Origin: Chondrus crispus
Lineage: Eukaryota > Rhodophyta > Florideophyceae > Gigartinales > Gigartinaceae
NCBI RefSeq assembly: GCF_000350225.1
Contig: NW_005179382.1
Location: 361,467 to 425,466, forward strand
Direction: 5' to 3'
DNA: 64,000 nucleotides
In this document: positions 1 through 10,894 of the stretch, piece by piece
Numbering within the stretch: position 1 is the first letter of the stretch
Layout: every line of letters starts with the position of its first letter
Notes under the pieces: model-generated
Told to the model about the DNA's origin: nothing
The model's database searches: none
Seen by the model: only the letters and a program-made list of their open reading frames with translations
Made by a program: the position numbers and the translations under genes

Positions 1-1
1 T

Positions 2-3000
2 GATCCGCGGACTCCCCAAGGAGGAGGGAGAAGGAAACGCAAGCGGGGCCAGAAACGAAATCGAAGGCCCCGGCGGAACGACCTCACCGATAAGGTCGCC
101 CCGAAGGTTGTCGACGGCGTCATTTGCCTTCTGACGTCGAAGATCTACAACGTCCTCGGCTCGATAGCCACAGAGGGAAATGCATTTAAACCCCGCACGA
201 TCGCTGTTGATACGTGCTCGGGGTATAATCTGGTGAGGAAGGCCGACCTTCCCCCCGATTGGACGCGTTACGTCGTGCACGACGCACCTCTGCCACGATT
301 GGCAGGCGCGAATAGCAACCCCCTCAAGCTTTCGGCCGTCGTCCGCCTGGCTGTACGGTTGAGGAACACGGTGTTCCGAATTCCGTTCCTAGTCGCGGAC
401 CAGCTCGCCGTGCCGGTCCTTCTCGGCACGGCCTTCATCGATACGCACGTGCGATGTATCGACATCGAAGCTCAACGAATGGAGCTACGCCAAGGCGGTC
501 CCGTCGCCATCGTTGACGGAAAGGGGGAGTCGACTCCCCCTACCAGGCGACACGGACGACACACGGGTCGGCCAGACGTACTCGAGGAGGCCCCGCAAGC
601 GATCCGAATCGCCCGCTGGGTTACTATCCCCGCGATGTCACAAGCCCGCGTGCGTGTGACAACCGCGGGGAGGGGCCTCGTGTTCCTGGAACCCAAGCCC
701 TCACTCCAACACCGACATGGAGTGAGGCTGACGAATGGCGTCGCGGAGGTCCTACCCAATCGGACCTTCGACGTCATCGTCGCGAATTTCTCACGACGAG
801 AAAAGAGGCTTCCGAAGCACACCGTCGTGGGATACGCGAAGCGCAACCCCCTCGCGATCCTCACTCCCGAACGTAAGGTCGCCGAGGGGATCGCGCACGC
901 GCTACACCTGACCGACTTGACCGATCAAGTCGGTGGGGTAGGAGTTGGCCGATCCAACTCCGACGATAAGACCACCGCTGGGGGCAGGGGGGTCGACCCG
1001 GACGAACGGTCACCTTTATGCCAACCGACGGCGAGGAGTACTGTACTCCACCAGCAGAAGGATCCCGAAAATCCACCGATGGATTGGGAAAAAGAGATCG
1101 ACTTGTCATACATCGACGATGACCAGCTCCGTGGCTGCGTACTCGAGATGATCCGTAAGCACTCGAGTCTGTGGAGCGGTGCGCTTGGAACGATCCAAGC
1201 CACGGAGCACCGCATTCCCCTCGAACCTGGAACGAAACCGATTCGTTCTATGCCCTATCGGAAGGGCCCGGCCATGCGCGAAATGATCGCGAAGGAGGTC
1301 AACAGGATGTTGAACGCAGGGATTATCGAACCCGCGAGCACCGAGTGGGCGTCCCCCGTGGTGCTCGTACCGAAGAAACACGGGTCTCTTCGGTTCTGCG
1401 TGGACTACCGGCGTCTCAACGCGAAGACCGCAGCGGATTCGTATCCGCTGCCACGGATGGACGACTGCATCGACTCGTTAGGAGATGCAGCCGTCTTCAC
1501 CACGTTGGACTGCAATTCCGGTTATTGGCAGATCCTGGTCGCTCCGGAAGACCGGAATAAGACCACGTTTACGACGCACATGGGCACGTTTCGCCACTTG
1601 CGCATGCCGTTTGGACTCAAAGGGGCACCGGCCACCTTCCAACGTGCGCTCGACATAATACTCTCCGTAGTCCGCTGGCAAATATGCCTCGTCTATCTCG
1701 ACGACGTGATCGTGTTCTCCCGTACGCACGGAGAACACGCGAGGCATCTCGATACCGTCTTGAGCTTACTGCGGAGTTCCGGTATCTCCCTTAAGCTCAA
1801 GAAGTGCAGCTTCTTGCGACCGAAGGTGCACTACCTGGGGCACGTCATCTCCTCAGGCAAGTTGAGCGTGGCCGATACGGCGGCCGACGCTTTCAAGACG
1901 TTCACGTTCCCGAGGACGTTGACGCAAGTGCGCTCGTTCCTCGGGGCGTGTAACGTATACCGCCGATTTGTTAAGGGGTTCGCAAAGATTGCGCGTCCTC
2001 TGACCGACATGACGCGCAAGGATTCGGATCCCGATTTCTATAACCCCAGGGAGCTGCAACTTCAGGCGTTCGAGAACCTTAAGAAATGCATGATCGCTCC
2101 GCCGATCCTCGCGTTGCCCCGGCACGGTCGTCCGTACATGATAGACACCGACGCGAGTGCCTACCAACTCGGCTGCACCTTACTTCAGGAGCACGAAGAG
2201 CCGAACGACTGGCGCCCCATGGGGTATTGGTCGTACTCACTGTCCGATAGTGAGCGCAACTACAGCGCTACCGAACGCGAGTGCTTCGCCGTAGTGTGGG
2301 CCGTCCGCACACTACGGCCGTACGTAGAAGGCACGAAGTTCACCGTACGGACGGACCATGACGCCCTCCGGTGGCTCATGTCCCTCACGGAGAGTTCCGG
2401 AAGACTCACCCGGTGGCGGCTACGTCTGGCTGAATACGATTTCACCATTCAGTACCGCCCCGGACGCGTGCATCAGGTGCCCGATGCCCTGTCACGACTC
2501 GTGTCGCCGAAGATCGCCGATGACCCTCGCCCCACCGTCGAGGTGGATGACGACATCCCCACTTTCGACGGGGGCAAGACAGTTCGAGACGTATCGAACG
2601 AGCTCGCGGACCACGCTTGTACCGCAAGCTGTGATCACCAGGCCGTCCATGTCTTCGTGACGACACGGAACCAAGCTGAAGCCCGGACAAGGTCGCGCGT
2701 ACGGACGCGCGACGAACCGCGAGGAGACGACGAGGCCCCCGCTCTCCAAGGACCCAATTCGTTTTGGGAGGAGAACGACGAGTTCGACGCCGCCGACATC
2801 CAGCGCGCCGAAGACCCCGGTGCTGGCGCGCTCGACTCCCCGGTCGCCCCACCGCAGGACGACCTTCCGGCCCCTCTTACGATAGAGGAGATAGCCGAGG
2901 AGCAACGCGTGGATGACTTCTGCCAAACCGTTTTGGCACGACAGTCAGAGTCCCGGGACTCCGCGTTCTTCGAGGACCACCAAGGGGTGCTCAAGCGGAG

Positions 3001-4366
3001 ACACCCCTTCGACCCTGATATCGTACAGGTGGTGGTACCTCGGACGCTCCGCGCCAGGCTCCTTCGCCTGTGCCACAACCCGGCCATCGCGGGGCACCCG
3101 GGCCAGAACCGTATGTACTACGCACTTCGACGCGAGTATTACTGGCCCCACCTGGCTGCAGACGTCGCAGCCACGGTGCGAGGGTGTCGAACCTGCGCGA
3201 TGAACCGGGTGAAGCTGAGGAAACATCTCAACCGATTGAGATTGTTTCCAGCTACGAGGCCGCTCGAGAGCCTGGCCATCGACATCTTGGGGCCGCTCCC
3301 CAAGACGAAGGCAGGAAAACGGTTCCTGCTCGTGATTACGGACCGCTTTAGCAAGCTGACGCAAGTCGTGGCGCTCCGCACGATAACCGCATACACCGTC
3401 GCAGTTGCGTTCTGCGAGTCGTGGGTGTTTAAATACGGCGTCCCGCGCACGTTGCTGTCGGATAACGGACCGCAGTTCAACGCCAAGTTCTTCCACAGCA
3501 CGTGCCGTGTTTTGGGGATAACTAATATGTACACATCGGCATACCATCCCCAGACGAACGGGCAAGTTGAGCGATACAACCGAACGATCGCCGCAATGCT
3601 ACGCAACTACGTAGGCGAGCATCAAGATGACTGGGACGTGTACGTGGGGCCGCTTACGTACGCGTATAACTCCCACGTACACCGCACTACCGGCACGACG
3701 CCGTTCGAGCTCGTCCTCAGCAGACCACCACCGGAGTTCTCGCTTCGACGACCCGACGGTGACGCCCCCCCTGCCGACAGAGGGAACCAACGCACCGAGT
3801 TCCTCAAGACCTTGGATTCGACAATCCAGAAGGCCTACGGGAGCCTGCGTCGGACGCAGGCTCGCTACAGGCGCGACTTCGATAAGCGCATACGACGGAT
3901 CAACTCGCGACTCCGCCCGGGAGACTACGTGTACCTCAACCCCACCGATGGGGCGAAGACGTCGAACAAGCTCGCGTCACCTGCCGTTGGACCATACCGC
4001 GTACTGACCAACGACAAACGAACCATCACGATCGACCGTGATGGGGTGACGGAGCGCGTCTCGGCGGACCGCTGCGTGTACGCGCCCCATCCGACGGACG
4101 CGCCACGAGCAAGTGCAACAACCCCAGGTGACCTTGCCGACAAGGTCACCGAGGGCACGCAGTACGCGGTCGAGCGTCTGCTCAAGCATTGCGTGGTAGA
4201 GGACGAAACTACAGAGTTCCTCATCAAGTGGGCTGACTACGACGAGCCCACTTGGACTGCACGAACACATGTTCCCGAGGAGCTAGTGTCGCGATACGCG
4301 AAACGACTGAGAACGCGTACAGGCAGGGAACTCACCTCCGAAGTGAACGCGGTCGTTCACTCTTGA
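2..4366 (+). CDS. pol: Ty3/gypsy chromovirus Pol polyprotein (protease-RT-RNase H-integrase-chromodomain), 5' truncated by window
   Basis: One frame is open from base 2 to the TGA at 4364-4366. The GTG at 233 is internal, so the true start lies left of the window. Domains in order: a retropepsin-like segment (active site read as DTCSG near 209-223, with LLGTAF as the ILG-type strand near 420); reverse transcriptase with VDYRRLN and the YLDD box at 1694-1705; RNase H with DTDAS and RTDH; integrase H2C2 zinc finger (HPG and CRTC near 3090-3200) and core with Asp at 3281, Asp in SDNGPQ at 3461 and Glu in NGQVER at 3569; then a C-terminal chromodomain (about 4162-4300) with YAVERLL and FLIKWADY. 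The domain order and chromodomain place it in the chromovirus branch of Metaviridae, whose chromodomains steer integration to marked chromatin. All catalytic residues of RT and integrase look intact. It probably belongs to the element ending in the LTR at 10895-11550 (inference). Confidence 0.95.
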   Translation, partial: DPRTPQGGGRRKRKRGQKRNRRPRRNDLTDKVAPKVVDGVICLLTSKIYNVLGSIATEGNAFKPRTIAVDTCSGYNLVRKADLPPDWTRYVVHDAPLPRLAGANSNPLKLSAVVRLAVRLRNTVFRIPFLVADQLAVPVLLGTAFIDTHVRCIDIEAQRMELRQGGPVAIVDGKGESTPPTRRHGRHTGRPDVLEEAPQAIRIARWVTIPAMSQARVRVTTAGRGLVFLEPKPSLQHRHGVRLTNGVAEVLPNRTFDVIVANFSRREKRLPKHTVVGYAKRNPLAILTPERKVAEGIAHALHLTDLTDQVGGVGVGRSNSDDKTTAGGRGVDPDERSPLCQPTARSTVLHQQKDPENPPMDWEKEIDLSYIDDDQLRGCVLEMIRKHSSLWSGALGTIQATEHRIPLEPGTKPIRSMPYRKGPAMREMIAKEVNRMLNAGIIEPASTEWASPVVLVPKKHGSLRFCVDYRRLNAKTAADSYPLPRMDDCIDSLGDAAVFTTLDCNSGYWQILVAPEDRNKTTFTTHMGTFRHLRMPFGLKGAPATFQRALDIILSVVRWQICLVYLDDVIVFSRTHGEHARHLDTVLSLLRSSGISLKLKKCSFLRPKVHYLGHVISSGKLSVADTAADAFKTFTFPRTLTQVRSFLGACNVYRRFVKGFAKIARPLTDMTRKDSDPDFYNPRELQLQAFENLKKCMIAPPILALPRHGRPYMIDTDASAYQLGCTLLQEHEEPNDWRPMGYWSYSLSDSERNYSATERECFAVVWAVRTLRPYVEGTKFTVRTDHDALRWLMSLTESSGRLTRWRLRLAEYDFTIQYRPGRVHQVPDALSRLVSPKIADDPRPTVEVDDDIPTFDGGKTVRDVSNELADHACTASCDHQAVHVFVTTRNQAEARTRSRVRTRDEPRGDDEAPALQGPNSFWEENDEFDAADIQRAEDPGAGALDSPVAPPQDDLPAPLTIEEIAEEQRVDDFCQTVLARQSESRDSAFFEDHQGVLKRRHPFDPDIVQVVVPRTLRARLLRLCHNPAIAGHPGQNRMYYALRREYYWPHLAADVAATVRGCRTCAMNRVKLRKHLNRLRLFPATRPLESLAIDILGPLPKTKAGKRFLLVITDRFSKLTQVVALRTITAYTVAVAFCESWVFKYGVPRTLLSDNGPQFNAKFFHSTCRVLGITNMYTSAYHPQTNGQVERYNRTIAAMLRNYVGEHQDDWDVYVGPLTYAYNSHVHRTTGTTPFELVLSRPPPEFSLRRPDGDAPPADRGNQRTEFLKTLDSTIQKAYGSLRRTQARYRRDFDKRIRRINSRLRPGDYVYLNPTDGAKTSNKLASPAVGPYRVLTNDKRTITIDRDGVTERVSADRCVYAPHPTDAPRASATTPGDLADKVTEGTQYAVERLLKHCVVEDETTEFLIKWADYDEPTWTARTHVPEELVSRYAKRLRTRTGRELTSEVNAVVHS

Positions 4367-7300
4367 GGAGGGGGCCCCCAACCGCTTCGTCACCGCGTAA
4401 TTAACACGTCGCGGTTAGGAACAGATGACGCGTACGAACGGACAAACGTACCCAACCGGGGCGGCCAACGAAAGCGCGAGAATCCAAAACGTATTGACCG
4501 TCAAGCTCATCGAACACGACCGACGTCGTCAACAAAGCGCGAAAAGCGAAGACAGTACGGACTGTACAACGAAAATGGCAAGCCCTGGAAAATCAAGTAC
4601 AGGAGGGGAGCATACGAGCCCCCAAGATACGCGAGATCGTCACGATAACACTCTCCGATCGAGTGCTCGAATCGGATAACAAGAGCGACGCCAATACGTA
4701 TGAACAGTCCAAACTCACTGCGCGACACACAAATACCAAGCGGCTCGAACCGCTGGTAACGAAGCGTGTCGCGTAGTTGCCAGCGAGAAGCAGGAGGGCG
4801 ACGTAGCCCACCTAGCAAAGGAGTAACGTGAACGGTCGCGACGAGCACCACGCGTAGGGAGACTCACGATCCCGCGACCGCGCACGACCGACAGGGTACC
4901 GACGGAAAGAGGCGGGCATAGATAAGCGAAAGCCGGCGCGCGCCGCCCTACCCCTCCAGTCAATCCGTTACCACGTACCCAAAAATAATTTGGGGGAACG
5001 TACCAAAAATATGTGGAAAATACAGTCCGAATGATACTGTATGCCAAGCCATCGGCGCCGAGGGCCAGGCAGCAAACCGCCGCCGCCTCCGGAAATAATC
5101 AAAAAAGAGAGGTGTACAGTAAGGCAAAGTGCACGTGCGCACGTGCGCATGCGACAGACAGAACAAGTGAAGTCAGGGGCGACACGCAACCGAGCCGCGG
5201 GAAGCAGCGTGCGGAGCGCGCTACCCTTCAGTGAGGTAAGAACCACACCGCACCGAAAGGGGATAGGAGCGGAGTCCCCGACCGCTCTACCGTGCCAACC
5301 CGCCGGCGCGGTCGCGCTCGGGTCACCCGAGGCGATCTACGACGAATACTCCTCGTCGGGGGACGCTACCGCCCCGTGCACGCGTCGAGAGGACATAAGC
5401 AAGCCAACGTCTGGCTGTCCCCTCCTTTTCGTGCAAACTAATGACGCGCACTCAAGAGCGTACCGCCTGAGCACCACTGCGCTCCTCCTCGGTGAGGGGG
5501 GGGGCGGATGAGGTTCGCGTAAAAATGCGTAAGGTTAGGTCGTCCTCGAAGGACGACCCAACGCCACCGGCAAGACCGCCGCGCCCCCTCGTACGCGTCA
5601 AGAGGTCACTGACGGACCAGTCAGACGGAGGCACGAGCCTCCTTCCGCTCCAACGCCTTTCGAGGGCGCTGCAAGAGGTCAATTACAAAGAAAACTCCGC
5701 GAATCCTCCCGCTCCTTCGCCCTCTGCGTGTGCTGCCGCGTCGCGGACGCGAAGAAGGGACGCCCCTAAGTCTTTCTGGCCAAAGGGACGTGCAAGCCTA
5801 CAGCCTCTTGTCGTACGTTGTCGTGACGAAGAGCATCCGAAAAAAATACCGCTTTGCGAAGGACGAAATGGAAAGGCACCGAAGCCCTTAGAGGGTCCGG
5901 AAAATTGATCTCTCGCATGCGATGTCGAGACGTATTGATAAGCGAATTCCGTATATGCCACAGACCACCCCTTGATACTCTACGAAGCAAACGAGAGGAG
6001 GAGAAGCAGTACGTGCTGCTTTGCTGAAATGTGTACTGAAGAAACGAGTATGCGGAACGAGAAAATAGAAGGGCCCTGATGCCACCCGCCCCGACGGGGT
6101 TACGGCCGTACAGGGGTGAGGAATTCGAAATGTATTGACAGACAAGGCGTAGTCACGCGACCCACGAGGACCAGGCTGCACGGGATATCCGGAGAGGGAC
6201 GGCCCTCGTAATGAGCGATAGAATAGAAAACAGCAACAAACCTCGCCCGGCAGTCGGAGGGCTCATTTGCTTTGTCCGGTTTCCCAAGCCCCTTCCTTAC
6301 CGACATTCACAGACTCTTCGTATGCTTCCAAACCGTGTGTTTTGGCCGAACAGGCGACACCTTTGCAGGGAAAAAAAGGGAGGGGGGGACCTGATAATTG
6401 CGAGGGTTGTAACCCCTTCTCAGGACACACACTAGCGATGCGAACGCACAATAGGGTTGGTTAGAGCTTCACTGAGGGGTGCCAAAGAAGAAGGTGTGCG
6501 GGTCGGGAGACGTGCAAATCAGGGGGTATATTGCAGTAAGGATTGCAAATCGGTGCGCAATGCGCAAAGACGTGGTTCAGAGGAACGAGGAGCCGCGAGT
6601 AGAGAAAGCGTTTGAGACGAGAAGGGAAAATTTACTCATCCTAGCCAGGGTATGACGGAAAGTGGTACGATCCAAATGAGGGTGTGGTTGAGCTTGAACT
6701 GCGTCCATGGAGTCTCCCATTCATGTGATGCCTCCAAAGTTTGGAGATCCGTCTAACGGATAAGCGCTCAGCAACAAGTGGAAAAGATACGTAACGAGGC
6801 GCCGTTTTCCGTGCAGAAACGTTCTTCAGGGGTCTAAGCTCTTGAAGAGAGGCGTGAGAAGGAAGCACGTCGAGTGGCCGAAAAGGAGAATCGTGAGCAA
6901 GCCAAATTGGAAGACCTCGCAGAAAGCGCTCAGATCTGGAGATCCCAAGTTGGCTCTTCTCTCAAAGAGAAATCTAGGAGTGTTCTAATTTCTACGCCTG
7001 TCCCCGGAAGGACAGGTGCAATTGACAGCGACGACTGGCCGCCGCACAAAATGGATCTCGAAGTCATCAGATGGGAAACTATCGCTGTTCAGGGAGTATC
7101 GCGAAGGAGCACGCGGACGATACGGTCTTCCCGGCGAGGTCTGGACTGAACGAGAGGTTTTAAATTGCTGCAAATGAAGGATGTCGCATATAAGGGGTGA
7201 AGACGATCGAGGCGCTCGCGGGAGAAACGGGTGCCAAAGGTGCAGAACCGCAAGTGATTCGGGACGGCGGTTGCACACGAGGAAGGCATCGACGTTTCTA

Positions 7301-8439
7301 CACCCGACCCTATCGCTGGGTCTCGAATCAAATCCGCCATCGTAATAGGAGGCGAAGGGGGTTGGGTAGTATAGTCAGGAAAGCTAGAATTCAGGAAGTC
7401 CCACAGTACCTCACCCCGCCCATACCTCGGGGTACGGTTGCGTGCGTGCTCAAGCGCTCTGACGAAGAGAAAGAGGTGCTGAACAGGTTAATGGCACACG
7501 CCCCGAGAGCCGTCATGCCGTACGGAACTTACGCGCTGATCCACGGGAGAAAACGGTGAGGGGGCGAAAGACAAACTGCGTGATACGTGGACCACGGAGC
7601 AGACGTGGTCACGAGGGTACGCGTCTCCGAGGCGTGCGGTACGCTCATTCAGGGGAAAGGCATGAAGAGCTCGCTTCACGCCTCCCTCACGGGGGAGAGA
7701 AGGCCGGAGCGACGTTCGATCGCGTCGCTAGTCGCGCCTCCGTAGGGAGGCGACGAGCAAGAGAAGCCGCTCCACATGCTCCTCAAGCCGGGAAGGAGAG
7801 TCTGGGGCCCTCCGGCCAATGGGAGCTCGTTAATTCGGGTATGTCGAAAATTGCCCGTGCGTGCTCCTCAGCCCCGTAGGGACCATTTGGCCAATCGGAG
7901 CTCGTCGAATTCCGGTCGAGCCGGACAACCATCTCGTTCGAGCTCGCGCATTAACCCCTCACCGCGTTTCTCCCCCAGAGGCGCCGTCCACCTTGGACCA
8001 GACGAGGAGGTCGCCGGCAGAGGGAGGCGACGGGAGGAAAAACGCAGCGGCGGCCGTGGGAAACGCCGCAACACGGGACGGCGGGGCGAGTTCGTGCGAC
8101 GCCGTGCCACTCCTCTGGGCGTGGCAGCACGTGCCCTCACGGATCAGAGCATATCGAGCTGCACCGTCGAAACGGAAGGAAGGGACGAGGAGTTCACGTC
8201 CCCTTGTTGTACGAGTACGACACTCGGCGAACCGCCACCGTGGCTTCCCGCCTCCAATGCGCCCGCTCGCCCGGAACGACCGAAGACAGGACTCCGCCGC
8301 GGGTCGCCAACCCTCCGAGGAAGGGGAAGGGCCAGAGGAGCAAACACCGACCGCATGTACACTAAAAAACGAGGGGGGGGCGAAGAAAGCTTTTACGACA
8401 CAGGAGCGAAGGGGCGGCGCTAGACGCTGCTCAAGGCGG
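4367..8439. other. Non-coding 3' region after chromovirus pol
   Basis: A purine-rich run follows the pol stop directly (4364-4378). I see no convincing conserved gene in the rest. A short charged, coiled-coil-like reading frame rich in Glu, Arg, Lys and Ala runs on the + strand at about 6836-7149 but matches no family I know. The stretch is GC-rich with many chance ORFs. If the LTR at 10895 ends this element, this is an unusually long region between pol and the 3' LTR, as in some plant chromoviruses with extra ORFs. Confidence 0.5.
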
Positions 8440-8919
8440 TTAGGGAACGTCCTCCCGGTCATGTCTCGCCGAGGCGGGAGCCATTGACCCCGGCGGACAG
8501 TAACCAGGGTATCGACGAATGACGGTATCGAGGTCTGCCAAAGTCGGCATGGCTGCCCCGGACGGCGCACCAGCGGCACTCGGGTTGGCCCCGGCGCCGT
8601 CTGAGCCGTATGGGTCTCGAATAATACCCCCCGAGGGGGCATAAGGGTCGCGCAGTACCGGCGCGCTCGCGTTGGTCCCGCGCACCCCCGACGGAGGGGC
8701 ACCTCGCAGCTGGTCGCGCTCTTGGCGGTACCGATCGCGATCGGCCGCCGCGCGCTCGTAGGCGCTGGCCTGTGCCCGGGCCTCCTCCCGCAAGGAGTGA
8801 GCCTCGCGCTGTGACTGCTGCCACGCCAAGGAGAGCGCGTCACGTTCCCCGGTGATACGACGCGTCTCCGCGCTCCGGGCAAGGAACCACTCCACCAGTG
8901 TGGAGAGGAGAGCCCCCAC
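8440..8919 (-). CDS. Antisense ORF, coiled-coil protein of unknown function (159 aa)
   Basis: ATG at 8919, stop at 8440. Residues 15-75 are rich in Arg, Glu, Ala and Gln with heptad-like spacing and should form a coiled coil. The rest is Gly, Pro and Ala rich with a repeated RDPYxxxG motif (VLRDPYAPSG, IIRDPYGSDG). I recognise no family. It lies on the strand opposite the chromovirus pol, 150 bases downstream of the larger antisense ORF, so the two could come from one antisense transcript or be exons of one gene (inference). It may also be a chance ORF in GC-rich DNA. Confidence 0.45.
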   Translation of the reverse strand: MGALLSTLVEWFLARSAETRRITGERDALSLAWQQSQREAHSLREEARAQASAYERAAADRDRYRQERDQLRGAPPSGVRGTNASAPVLRDPYAPSGGIIRDPYGSDGAGANPSAAGAPSGAAMPTLADLDTVIRRYPGYCPPGSMAPASARHDREDVP

Positions 8920-9069
8920 GGTCCACTACCGCTCGCCGGACGCACTCAGCACCCCGGCGAGCGCGGGGATACCCTCGATGTCCCTCTTCGAGAGGCCGAA
9001 GTCTCGAACCGCCACCCCCAGGGAACCGGGAACCTCCGGAGGAGGAAGGGGCGGCATCGGAGCCGCCGT

Positions 9070-10707
9070 TTAGGTCCCCGTCGCGACGTGCGACCCGGCA
9101 CGAGTGCCAAGAGGAACGGAAGGCGAGAAGCAAGGAGGTTGAAGACTCGAGAGGACCGGAGCTGCAGTTACAGCGTCCAAATCGCGGTATCGCTTGCGTC
9201 GAGTTCGCCGCGATGCAGACCCCACTCCGCCGCGCTTGCCCGGCAGCTCGACCGAAGTCGAGCCGGCCGTCGGGCGCGCGACGAAGGAGTCGGATGTCAA
9301 GTCGTAAGAGAGATATGCGCTCTGGCCTCCGGTCGTGTAGTCGGTCCAGTACCGGTGGTTGCGCTCGCTCACCTCCGCTGCTCTCGTCATGAGGACGACC
9401 ACGGCGCGAAATGACCAACGTACATGAACGGACACGCGCTCGAGAGGGTGTACAGGAGCGTCCGGAAGGCCTGGCGTCACTCGCTCAAGAAACGCGATCG
9501 TGTCGGGCGACTGGAGAAACACGCGTCCGTGCGCACCAACCTCGGCCATAAAGGCACTGCACAGAGACAAGGCCCACTCCCTCTCGAAATTATAGACCAA
9601 CCGGGAGTGGGAAGGGTGTTGCGGGTCGAGACCCGCAAAACCAAAGTGGTTGAGGGCCGGCGGGAGGAGGGGATGGACCCCTAGCGACGGAAAAGACGCC
9701 CGGACCGAGAAGGGCAACGCGGGGAAATCCTCGATGGATAAGCCGCGTTCGAAAGCTGCCGAGGAGTAGACGCGCCCGTCCTCCTCGGCGGAGTGACGGT
9801 AGACGGACCAGTCGTACTGCGCGATCCCGATGGCATACAAGCGCATTAATGAGCAGGCTGATTTTTGCAGCGCGACCCGAGGCTTCGTGTAGCCGTAGGG
9901 GCGCGGAGTCACGTACAGACCGGGGATCTCGGGAAGGAGGAAACGATGAGCGTCGACTGCGCTCCGACTATACAGGAAAAACGCCATCTTGTCGATGTAG
10001 AGCACCTCGTCAACACTGTCGGCGAATGTGCGATCCCCGGGGATCTCCTCGGGGATCTGATAGACAATGCCGTTACCGCCCGACACCAACCGCCCAAGGG
10101 CGGCCGAGGCCGCCTCCGAAAGGCCTACGTCGTGTATCTGCCGGATACGCCGCAAATCAGGACGAAGCTGAGGGCGTGTGAGTAATTCGCCAAGGGTGAT
10201 ACCGGTACGGCTGTGACGAAGCCAGCCGTACTGTACCTGCTCGAGAGGGAGAGGAGCAGAGCGCTCTAGAGGTGAGCCGAACCATCTGGTGGTTGACGAC
10301 ACGAGGCCCGCCTCGCCGACCGTAAAGGAGCCGCGGTCGCCAACGGGGACGACACGCGAACCCGGGGATTCCGGGAACGAGATGCCGGGTCCCTGCGATA
10401 AAGGACCCGCACTGCGAGGACGGAGGGCCTCCGAGAGGCCAGCGGGAGGAGTGACCGGCGCCGCGACGCCGAGGTTCGACTCTGGCGAACGCGGCTCGTC
10501 GGCCTCCGACGCTGGCAACGGCGCGGCTCCTGCCGGCGCGAACACCAAGGCCGTACGAGCGCGCCGCGACTTCTGGAACGCCATGACAGGCGCTCTCGTA
10601 GGAGCCACGGGACCCACGGAGGAGGGAGTACAGACACCCGCGGCATCGGCCGCCGCGGTGGACGGACCGGTAGCGTCCCCCGACGAGGCGGGGAGCGGGG
10701 GTGTCAT
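9070..10707 (-). CDS. Antisense ORF of chromovirus-type element, unknown protein (545 aa)
   Basis: ATG at 10707, stop at 9070. The frame runs opposite to pol, starts 188 bases inside the putative 3' LTR and reads inward. The N-terminal ~130 residues are low complexity (Ala, Pro, Ser). Residues ~150-480 have globular composition with many Tyr, Phe, Trp and Leu. The C-terminus is basic (RTRRKR near 507) and could be a nuclear localisation signal. I recognise no domain. Its position and orientation match the histone-tail-mimic ORF of the other Ty3 element at 39.9-41.0 kb, although the two proteins share no obvious similarity. Large plant Ty3 elements such as Grande and Ogre also carry extra ORFs outside gag-pol. 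Confidence 0.6.
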   Translation of the reverse strand: MTPPLPASSGDATGPSTAAADAAGVCTPSSVGPVAPTRAPVMAFQKSRRARTALVFAPAGAAPLPASEADEPRSPESNLGVAAPVTPPAGLSEALRPRSAGPLSQGPGISFPESPGSRVVPVGDRGSFTVGEAGLVSSTTRWFGSPLERSAPLPLEQVQYGWLRHSRTGITLGELLTRPQLRPDLRRIRQIHDVGLSEAASAALGRLVSGGNGIVYQIPEEIPGDRTFADSVDEVLYIDKMAFFLYSRSAVDAHRFLLPEIPGLYVTPRPYGYTKPRVALQKSACSLMRLYAIGIAQYDWSVYRHSAEEDGRVYSSAAFERGLSIEDFPALPFSVRASFPSLGVHPLLPPALNHFGFAGLDPQHPSHSRLVYNFEREWALSLCSAFMAEVGAHGRVFLQSPDTIAFLERVTPGLPDAPVHPLERVSVHVRWSFRAVVVLMTRAAEVSERNHRYWTDYTTGGQSAYLSYDLTSDSFVARPTAGSTSVELPGKRGGVGSASRRTRRKRYRDLDAVTAAPVLSSLQPPCFSPSVPLGTRAGSHVATGT

Positions 10708-10880
10708 AACGCGAGGAGCCGCCGGCGCGCGTGACGAGCAAGCGGGCGTGCGCGAGTGGAAGCAGAGGAGTCACGAAGTAGAAAGGAGGGATTATCGGGG
10801 AGACAGCACGCCACACCCCTCGCCAAGGGGGATTGCTGCAACGAAAGCTATCACGACACGCGACCGCGGACGGTCACCCT

Positions 10881-10894
10881 TAAAGGGGGGGCCG
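10881..10894 (+). promoter_or_regulatory. Polypurine tract before 3' LTR
   Basis: TAAAGGGGGGGCCG lies directly before the TG that opens the LTR at 10895. This is the expected position of the plus-strand primer of an LTR retrotransposon and shows that the internal region lies to the left. Confidence 0.65.

Noticed and set aside
2442-3606. Long minus-strand ORFs opposite chromovirus pol
   Set aside because: They are shadows of the GC-rich pol frame and show no independent motif.
4425-5511. Several + strand ORFs after chromovirus pol
   Set aside because: Short, overlapping, biased in composition and without motifs.
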